DNA of 5,100 bases from Flavobacteriales bacterium. Its GTDB lineage: Bacteria > Bacteroidota > Bacteroidia > Flavobacteriales > Flavobacteriaceae. This document shows, one piece after another, positions 1 to 4,208 of the stretch. The stretch is from contig JALVDN010000042.1 in the NCBI GenBank assembly GCA_027008965.1, positions 1-5,100 on the forward strand. Direction: 5' to 3'. The position numbers and the translations under genes are program-made. Position 1 is the stretch's first letter; the number at the start of each line of letters is the position of its first letter. The notes beneath the pieces are model-generated. The model made no database searches. It worked only from the letters and a program-made list of their open reading frames with translations, and was not told where the DNA came from.

Positions 1-1056
1 ATATTCATTCAAGATTTGTTTCAATCTTTTTTCTTGCATATGATGACCGGCGGCAATGATGTTTTGTATACCCGATGCCGTATTCCGGCTTAATTCTTCC
101 AAAAAAAGCTTGAAATTTTTCTTGAAAGGCGGAAGTATCTCTTGGTGTATGGGAACTTGCGGTTCATCCGTATATTGAGGTGAAAAACAGATCAATTCAT
201 TTTCCCATTCATTGTGCTGAAAGTTGATGTCGAGGAGCGAAACATAGGGTTCTTCTTTGGGCAAACTTCGGGCAAGTTCATCTATATAACCGGGTTGATT
301 CCAAAAGATTCGTGTGTTGGCAGGCAATATTTCTTTGAATCCTATACGGCTTTGAATTTGCTCCGGGGGTATTGAAATTTGAATTTGTTTTACTTCAGCA
401 CCGGTTAATTGGGTTTCTATATCAAATGTTCGTATGCGATGTATTTTTTCGTCGCGAAATTCAATTCTGAATGGAAGGGTGCTTTCACGCGGGAAAACAT
501 CAATGATTCCACCGCGCAAGGCAAATTCACCCGGTTGCGTCACTATATCGGTCCTTTCATATTCATATTCAAATAAAAGTTCGTTTAAAAAATCGGGGTC
601 AATGAAATCACCGGCCGAAAGGGTTTGAATGTTTTTTTTCCAATGTCTGGGTTCAGGCCATTTTTCAAGTATGGATTCGGGATAGGTTATCATCAGAAAA
701 GATGGATGGTCTGTTGAAATGAGTTTTTCCAACGTAAGGAAACGAAGCGACTGCTCGTATGCATCCGTTTTTCCCGGACGGCGGATTTCTTTGAACGAAG
801 CGGGAATGTAAAGCAATTGATTCCTGTTTACAAAGGATTGGATGTCTTGGTAGGCCAACAGCGCATCTTCTTTTGAAGAAGCCACCCATAAAACGGGATT
901 TCCGGTTTTTAAATAATAGGACGCCCAAAAAAGATGTAAACCGGAGGTGGCGGGTGCGGATAATTTAAACCGCCGGGTGCTTTTTTTGATTTGTTTTTCA
1001 ATAAAATCAATGGCAGGATGTTTTTTAAAACGGGCAATAAAATCCTCCGTTTTCAT
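1..1056 (-). CDS. mfd: Transcription-repair coupling factor Mfd, N-terminal part (runs off the left edge)
   Basis: Mfd is a cytoplasmic ATP-driven translocase that pushes RNA polymerase stalled at DNA damage off the template and recruits UvrA for nucleotide excision repair. Only residues 1-352 of a protein usually about 1,100 residues long are present. They cover the N-terminal UvrB-like module and what follows it; the RNA polymerase-interacting, helicase and C-terminal domains lie outside the window. Recognisable family blocks are LLYIPASFKE (79-88), ITYPESILEK (123-132), LLFEYEYERTDIV (160-172), the hallmark GEFALRGGIIDVFP (176-189), and RIEFRDEKIHRIRTFDIETQ (197-216). No Walker A motif is seen near residues 33-52, as expected for the degenerate, non-ATPase UvrB-like module of Mfd. 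The ATG at 1056 is the only good start, because an in-frame stop lies seven codons upstream (1075-1077). The gene follows the transaldolase by 30 nt, so it is probably co-transcribed. I saw no frameshift across the 352 codons. Confidence 0.95.
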   Translation of the reverse strand, partial: MKTEDFIARFKKHPAIDFIEKQIKKSTRRFKLSAPATSGLHLFWASYYLKTGNPVLWVASSKEDALLAYQDIQSFVNRNQLLYIPASFKEIRRPGKTDAYEQSLRFLTLEKLISTDHPSFLMITYPESILEKWPEPRHWKKNIQTLSAGDFIDPDFLNELLFEYEYERTDIVTQPGEFALRGGIIDVFPRESTLPFRIEFRDEKIHRIRTFDIETQLTGAEVKQIQISIPPEQIQSRIGFKEILPANTRIFWNQPGYIDELARSLPKEEPYVSLLDINFQHNEWENELICFSPQYTDEPQVPIHQEILPPFKKNFKLFLEELSRNTASGIQNIIAAGHHMQEKRLKQILNEY

Positions 1057-1086
1057 ATAAACGATATGCTGTTTTCAGGTCCGGTT

Positions 1087-1743
1087 TTACCGGTTTGCCT
1101 TGTTATAATCTTCCAAAAATTTAGCCAAACCTTTGTCTGTCAACGGATGATTCAGAAGCGCCAACAGGGGTTTGAGCGGTGTGGTGACCACATCGGCTCC
1201 GATGCGAGCGCTTTCAATGATGTGCATAGGATGCCGGATGCTGGCCGCCAAAATTTCGGTGGGGAAACCATAATTGTCAAAAATCAACCGGATATCGGCA
1301 ATAAGTTGCATACCGTCGGTACTGATGTCATCCAATCGTCCGATGAAAGGAGAGACATAGGTGGCTCCGGCTTTGGCGGCCAAAAGGGCTTGTCCGGGTG
1401 AAAAAATCAAGGTGCAGTTGGTTTTAATACCTTTCTCATTCAAATATTTGATGGCTTTCAATCCTTCTTTGATCATGGGGATTTTAACTACAATATTGGG
1501 GGCCAAGCTTGCCAGTTCTTCGGCCTCTTGTATCATGCCGTTAAAATCGGTGGAGATGACTTCGGCCGATACATCACCCGGTACGATTTCACATATTTTT
1601 TTATAGTGTTCCAGAATTTGCTCCCGACCGCTGATGCCTACTTTGGCCATGAGTGAAGGGTTGGTGGTTACGCCGTCCAAAATTCCAAGGGATGCGGCTT
1701 CTTTTATTTCGTCCAGGTTGGCAGTATCTATAAAGAATTTCAT
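1087..1743 (-). CDS. tal: Transaldolase, small TalC/FSA-type subfamily
   Basis: This 218-residue protein is a complete single-domain class I aldolase of the small transaldolase family. Transaldolase moves a dihydroxyacetone unit between sugar phosphates (sedoheptulose 7-phosphate + glyceraldehyde 3-phosphate <-> erythrose 4-phosphate + fructose 6-phosphate) in the cytoplasmic non-oxidative pentose phosphate pathway. Visible motifs are FIDTANLDEI (4-13, catalytic-site Asp6), GVTTNPSL (24-31), NIVVKIPM (83-90) with the Schiff-base Lys87, ATYVSPFIGRLDD (127-139), ILAASIRHP (164-172) and HPLTDKGL (199-206). The family also includes fructose-6-phosphate aldolase. The positions equivalent to Gln59 and Tyr131 of E. 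coli FsaA are Glu61 and Phe133 here, the pattern of true transaldolases, so I favour transaldolase. The gene starts 7 nt after the dehydrogenase stop and ends 30 nt before mfd, which fits an operon. No Shine-Dalgarno sequence is visible. Confidence 0.95.
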   Translation of the reverse strand: MKFFIDTANLDEIKEAASLGILDGVTTNPSLMAKVGISGREQILEHYKKICEIVPGDVSAEVISTDFNGMIQEAEELASLAPNIVVKIPMIKEGLKAIKYLNEKGIKTNCTLIFSPGQALLAAKAGATYVSPFIGRLDDISTDGMQLIADIRLIFDNYGFPTEILAASIRHPMHIIESARIGADVVTTPLKPLLALLNHPLTDKGLAKFLEDYNKANR

Positions 1744-1750
1744 AGTTGGT

Positions 1751-2560
1751 TTATTTAAGTTTATAGTTCTTCAGAATTATTTTTTCAAACCATTTTCCCG
1801 GTATCAATGCTTTGATCAAAGGTAAAATTTTTTGTTCAAACGGGCCGATGATATATTGGGGTTTAGGATTGTTTTTTTGAATGATTTTCAAAATGAGTTT
1901 TGCCATGGCTTCGGGTGGAAGACCTTTGGAAACTTCTTTGTCAATGTCTTTCAATATGCGTTGATAGGTTTCATAATATGGCGATCCGGGACGATTTTCA
2001 ACATATATCCGGCCTTTTGAGATTTCAGTGGCGAAATCGCCGGGAGCCACATCCACCACCCTAATGCCCGAACCATGTAGTTCATAGCGAAAGCTTTCGG
2101 AAAGCATCATCAGAGCGGCCTTGGAGGCGGAATAAAAAGAGCGATAGGGGAGGCCTAAAAATCCTGCTACGGATGATATGTTTATAATCATTCCGCTACC
2201 GGATTTTCTCAGCAGAGGTAATAATTTTTGAATGAGTTTCACCGGGCCGAAAAAATTGGTTTCGAAAAGGGTTTTCATCTCTTCTTCGGATGTTTCTTCC
2301 ACAGGACCTATAAATCCTCGGCCTGCATTGTTGATGAGTATATCCAAGGATGGAGTGTGTTTTTTCAGTTCTCCCGGAAATTGACGGATGCTATGGCTAT
2401 CAGCCAAATCCAAAGGCAATACGGGAAAAGGAAAATCTTTCCATTTTTCCGGATTTCTGGAGGTTCCGAAAACTTCATAGCCTTTTTTATGCAAGGCAAA
2501 AGCCACGGCTTTGCCCATTCCGGAGGAAACGCCGGTTATCAAAACTTTTTTACGGGGCAT
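1751..2560 (-). CDS. Classical short-chain dehydrogenase/reductase (SDR family oxidoreductase)
   Basis: This complete 269-residue Rossmann-fold oxidoreductase probably interconverts an alcohol and a ketone with a nicotinamide cofactor; the substrate cannot be read from sequence. The cofactor-binding loop is TGVSSGMG (9-16), followed by FGTSRNPEKW (31-40), where Arg35 at the end of the second strand suggests a preference for NADP(H). Further motifs are DL (51-52), NNAG (77-80), Asn102 in TNFFG, the catalytic Ser130 in INISS, Tyr143 and Lys147 in YSASK, and APGDFATE (172-179) after the sixth strand. The Asn-Ser-Tyr-Lys tetrad is intact, so the enzyme should be active. The overall look is that of the 17-beta-hydroxysteroid/retinol dehydrogenase-like group. 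The C-terminal 35 residues are basic and hydrophobic (KALIPGKWFEKIILKNYKLK) and might touch a membrane or the substrate. It is the first gene of the tight SDR-tal-mfd cluster and lies 69 nt after the LRR gene. Confidence 0.93.
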   Translation of the reverse strand: MPRKKVLITGVSSGMGKAVAFALHKKGYEVFGTSRNPEKWKDFPFPVLPLDLADSHSIRQFPGELKKHTPSLDILINNAGRGFIGPVEETSEEEMKTLFETNFFGPVKLIQKLLPLLRKSGSGMIINISSVAGFLGLPYRSFYSASKAALMMLSESFRYELHGSGIRVVDVAPGDFATEISKGRIYVENRPGSPYYETYQRILKDIDKEVSKGLPPEAMAKLILKIIQKNNPKPQYIIGPFEQKILPLIKALIPGKWFEKIILKNYKLK

Positions 2561-2575
2561 ATGATTTCTTTAAAA

Positions 2576-2583
2576 CAAAAATA
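2576..2583 (-). promoter_or_regulatory. Candidate Bacteroidota -7 promoter element for the SDR-tal-mfd cluster
   Basis: Read on the minus strand this is TATTTTTG, an exact match to the Bacteroidota -7 consensus TAnnTTTG, ending 15 nt before the dehydrogenase start codon. Nineteen nt upstream is TTC rather than the expected TTG at -33, so the upstream half is imperfect. The position, in the 69-nt gap after the LRR gene, is right for a promoter that lets the housekeeping genes be transcribed independently. The match is short and the surrounding DNA is T-rich, so a chance match is possible. Confidence 0.4.
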
Positions 2584-2629
2584 GGGTTTATTTTTCTGAG
2601 TGGAAGAAAAAATAAGACCATTTGGAATA

Positions 2630-3862
2630 TCATTTAATGATTAATTTTTGGAAGATGTTATTTTTGTTATATTTAATCAATAGAAAATATATGCCTTTTT
2701 CTAAATGTTTCACGGAAATACGGTTTATGCCTTTACGGATATATCCTTCCGATATGATTTTCCCGGTTTTGTCAATGAGTTGAAAATGTCCGCTTATTGA
2801 GCTTTCAATGGTTAGTTGATTTCCGGTGGGAACAGGATATAATTTTATCCTATTTATTGACGACGGATTGTGGATTTCCAAGGCATCACATTCTGCTTGT
2901 GTTTCCACATAATGAGCCGTATTGTCAATAGCATTGGGCCAGGTGGTATTCATATAGTTGGCATCATCTACAAAAACACATGTTAAGTTGGGATTGCCGG
3001 TGGCATTGAATGTGCTTAGAAGGGTATTGCTTCCGTTTCGCATATCCAAATCTGTGAGATGATTGTTATAACAGTAGAATATGCGTAAATCGGGATTGTT
3101 TGAAACATCCAGGCTGGAAATTTGATTTCCGGCACAATCCAATTGCCGGAGGTTTGTATTGTTTGAAACATCCAGCGATGTCAATGAATTGAATTTACAA
3201 TCAAGTGTACTTAAGTTTGTATTTTGTAAAACATCTATCGTTGACAATTGGTTATAGGAGCATGAGAAATACACTAAATTTGAGTTTTGTGAAATATCTA
3301 TTTGAGTTAGTTGATTATTGGAACAAAAGAAATGTAGCAATGCCGTATTGTGTGAAATATCAATCGTGGATAATTGATTTTGTTGACAGTATAGTCTTTG
3401 CAGATTTGTATGTTGAGAAACATCTAAACTTGTCAATTGATTTCCGTTACAATAGAGGTATATTAAACCGTTAATTTGACTGATATTTAAAGTGGTCAAT
3501 TGATTATTCGAACAATAAAGCCACCGTAAATGGGAATTGTTGGAAACATCCAGGCTTTGCAATTGATTAGCCGAACAATTGAGAGATTCCAAAGCGGTGA
3601 AATCTTCAATGCCGGTTAAATCGGATATTTGTAAGGCCGGTATTTCCAGCGTAACAACCGAATTTATTTTTGAAGTTGGGACATAGTCGTCCATTACGCC
3701 GTTTCCCATTGCATTGGAATCACCCATGGGGACATTGTTTCCGGCACTATCGTGTGTTTCCAAATAATATTCGAAATTATCATCCGGAACATAGGTGTTT
3801 TGAGATAACACCATTGCACTTAATATCAAGAAATAAACTGTGGCAAGTATGATTTTTTTCAT
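2630..3862 (-). CDS. Secreted leucine-rich-repeat protein with T9SS type A C-terminal sorting domain
   Basis: This 410-residue protein is probably secreted across the outer membrane and anchored to the surface or released. Residues 1-21 form a Sec signal peptide (Lys2-Lys3, a hydrophobic core, and likely cleavage near Ser20-Gln21). Residues 22-90 are the N-terminal cap typical of Bacteroidota LRR proteins, including YVPDDNFEYYL and DLTGIEDFTALESLNCS. Nine 21-residue repeats follow (about 91-279), then a degenerate tenth. A closing cap with Cys295 and Cys325 comes next (LTCVFVDDANYM...W...ETQAEC). Residues 337-410 look like a T9SS type A sorting domain: LYPVPTGNQLTIE, then GKII, NRISV, LEKGIYFLLI and a C-terminal FQKLIIK. 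LRR surfaces of this kind usually bind proteins or glycans; the ligand is unknown. The gene has its own upstream region in the divergent gap and ends 69 nt before the dehydrogenase. The ATG at 3862 is fixed by the signal peptide directly after it. Confidence 0.95.
   Translation of the reverse strand: MKKIILATVYFLILSAMVLSQNTYVPDDNFEYYLETHDSAGNNVPMGDSNAMGNGVMDDYVPTSKINSVVTLEIPALQISDLTGIEDFTALESLNCSANQLQSLDVSNNSHLRWLYCSNNQLTTLNISQINGLIYLYCNGNQLTSLDVSQHTNLQRLYCQQNQLSTIDISHNTALLHFFCSNNQLTQIDISQNSNLVYFSCSYNQLSTIDVLQNTNLSTLDCKFNSLTSLDVSNNTNLRQLDCAGNQISSLDVSNNPDLRIFYCYNNHLTDLDMRNGSNTLLSTFNATGNPNLTCVFVDDANYMNTTWPNAIDNTAHYVETQAECDALEIHNPSSINRIKLYPVPTGNQLTIESSISGHFQLIDKTGKIISEGYIRKGINRISVKHLEKGIYFLLIKYNKNNIFQKLIIK
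3026..3592 (-). repeat. Nine in-frame 63-bp coding repeats (21-residue LRR units)
   Basis: Each unit follows the pattern LxxLxCxxNxLxxLDVSxNxx. A cysteine recurs at residues 96, 117, 138, 159, 180, 201, 222, 243 and 264, exactly 21 residues apart. After the ninth unit the register slips by one residue and Asn286 takes the cysteine's place, which marks the end of the ladder. Some neighbouring units are still nearly identical in DNA: the 18-bp string attgtttgaaacatccag occurs at 3095-3112 and again at 3158-3175, exactly 63 bp apart, and a one-base variant occurs near 3535-3552. This suggests growth by tandem duplication, with most units now diverged. Confidence 0.93.
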
Positions 3863-3885
3863 GGTTCAATGGTTTTATTTTTACA

Positions 3886-3893
3886 TAAAATTA
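3886..3893 (-). promoter_or_regulatory. Weak candidate -7 promoter element for the LRR gene
   Basis: Read on the minus strand this is TAATTTTA, which matches TAnnTTTG except for the last base, and it ends 23 nt before the LRR start codon. A TTC lies 20 nt upstream where TTG would be expected. A second near match on the minus strand, TAAGTTTTG at 3927-3935, has one extra base. Neither is convincing, so the promoter of this gene is not settled. Confidence 0.22.
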
Positions 3894-3906
3894 TCAGCTA
3901 AGTCAA

Positions 3907-3921
3907 TATCATTGAATGATA
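3907..3921. promoter_or_regulatory. 15-bp perfect palindrome, possible operator upstream of the LRR gene
   Basis: The sequence tatcattgaatgata is a perfect inverted repeat with 7-bp arms around a single central base (3914). It lies 45 nt upstream of the LRR start codon and overlaps the place where the -33 element of the weak candidate promoter would be, a suitable site for a dimeric repressor. It is AT-rich and short, so it may be chance. Confidence 0.22.
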
Positions 3922-3956
3922 AAAATCAAAACTTATCAAAAAAATATATGATTTTT

Positions 3957-4113
3957 GCGCCGGCGGGCGTAGTGTTATCCTTTTGAAGGCGAAGCCGAGC
4001 GGATGTGCGTTTGAGGAGGCTCTGAGCCACGACGAGGAGACCCCGCAAAACGCTTTTACATCCGCAGGCTGAGCCGAAAAAGATTTAAACGGAGCACGCC
4101 ATCAGGCGCCCTG
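3957..4113. repeat. GC-rich, fully foldable intergenic element (REP/MITE-like repeat or structured RNA)
   Basis: About 150 bp at roughly 58% G+C interrupt AT-rich DNA. Inverted repeats are nested along its length: gcgcc 3957-3961 with ggcgc 4105-4109; ggcgt 3966-3970 with acgcc 4096-4100; agcc 3993-3996 with ggct 4067-4070; gcggatgt 3999-4006 with acatccgc 4058-4065; and gcgttt 4007-4012 with aaacgc 4048-4053. A small apical hairpin is formed by ggct 4018-4021 and agcc 4025-4028. The small hairpins ggc-gaa-gcc (3988-3996) and ggc-tga-gcc (4067-4075) mirror each other and could form instead of the agcc/ggct step. No reading frame crosses it convincingly. It could be a dispersed palindromic repeat inserted between the genes, or a transcribed structured RNA; the strand is unknown. 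I do not recognise it as a named family. Confidence 0.6.
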
Positions 4114-4153
4114 AAAAAAAATGAAAAACAGTGTTTTTTGGTGGAAGAATGTC

Positions 4154-4187
4154 TTGAACCGGCACATGGGTTTTTTTATTAACTTTG
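4154..4187 (+). promoter_or_regulatory. Candidate Bacteroidota promoter of the thioredoxin lipoprotein gene
   Basis: TAACTTTG at 4180-4187 is an exact match to the Bacteroidota -7 consensus TAnnTTTG and ends 21 nt before the ATG at 4209, leaving a short leader. A TTG at 4154-4156 lies 23 nt upstream of it, at the long end of the spacing accepted for the -33 element. It sits between the GC-rich element and the gene, so the gene would not need that element for its promoter. No Shine-Dalgarno sequence is seen before the start, as is usual in this phylum. Confidence 0.5.
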
Positions 4188-4208
4188 TGGAAATTTGAAA
4201 AAATTAAG

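Larger units (their letters stand above)
3863..4208. other. Divergent intergenic region between the LRR gene and the thioredoxin lipoprotein gene
   Basis: This 346-bp gap has no convincing gene on either strand. From left to right it holds an AT-rich stretch (about 22% G+C over 3901-3960) with a weak promoter-like site and a 15-bp palindrome, then the GC-rich structured element at 3957-4113, then another AT-rich stretch with a good promoter-like site just before the lipoprotein gene. Both flanking genes start outward from here, so the GC-rich element is not at a gene end and is not in the usual place for a transcription terminator. Confidence 0.9.

Noticed and set aside
665..928. Open frame of 87 codons on the minus strand
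   Set aside because: It overlaps the mfd coding frame out of phase. The mfd frame has clear family motifs in the same stretch.
991..1401. Open frame of 136 codons on the plus strand
   Set aside because: It lies antisense to the start of mfd and across the transaldolase gene, both of which are strongly supported by conserved motifs; its translation has no recognisable feature.
2587..2615. Inverted repeat tttatttttct / agaaaaaataa between the LRR and dehydrogenase genes, possible terminator
   Set aside because: The stem is almost entirely A-T with a bulge and is not followed by a T tract on the minus strand, so it would be a poor intrinsic terminator.
2228..2637. Two overlapping plus-strand open frames (2228-2584 and 2350-2637)
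   Set aside because: Both are antisense to the dehydrogenase, and their translations are rich in Phe, Lys and Arg in the way reverse-strand shadows of AT-rich genes are.
3205..3474. Plus-strand open frame of 89 codons with internal periodicity
   Set aside because: The periodicity is only the reflection of the 63-bp LRR repeats on the opposite strand.
3026..3592. Regular 63-bp periodicity considered as a CRISPR array
   Set aside because: The repeats are in frame, diverged and code for LRR units without spacers, inside one long intact gene.
3957..4113. GC-rich element considered as a tRNA, an integron attC site or an intrinsic terminator
   Set aside because: There is no cloverleaf with a GTTC-type T loop, no RYYYAAC/GTTRRRY core pair and no integrase nearby, and the element lies between gene starts instead of after a gene, without a clear T tract following the outer stem.
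4124..4138. Hairpin aaaaac-agt-gttttt
   Set aside because: The 6-bp stem is almost all A-T, sits upstream of a gene rather than after one, and is expected by chance in such AT-rich DNA.
4121..4198. Small plus-strand frame of 25 codons ending 10 nt before the lipoprotein start, possible leader peptide
   Set aside because: The good promoter-like element at 4180-4187 lies inside it, so it would not be on the same message, and it has no ribosome-binding signal or regulatory codon run.
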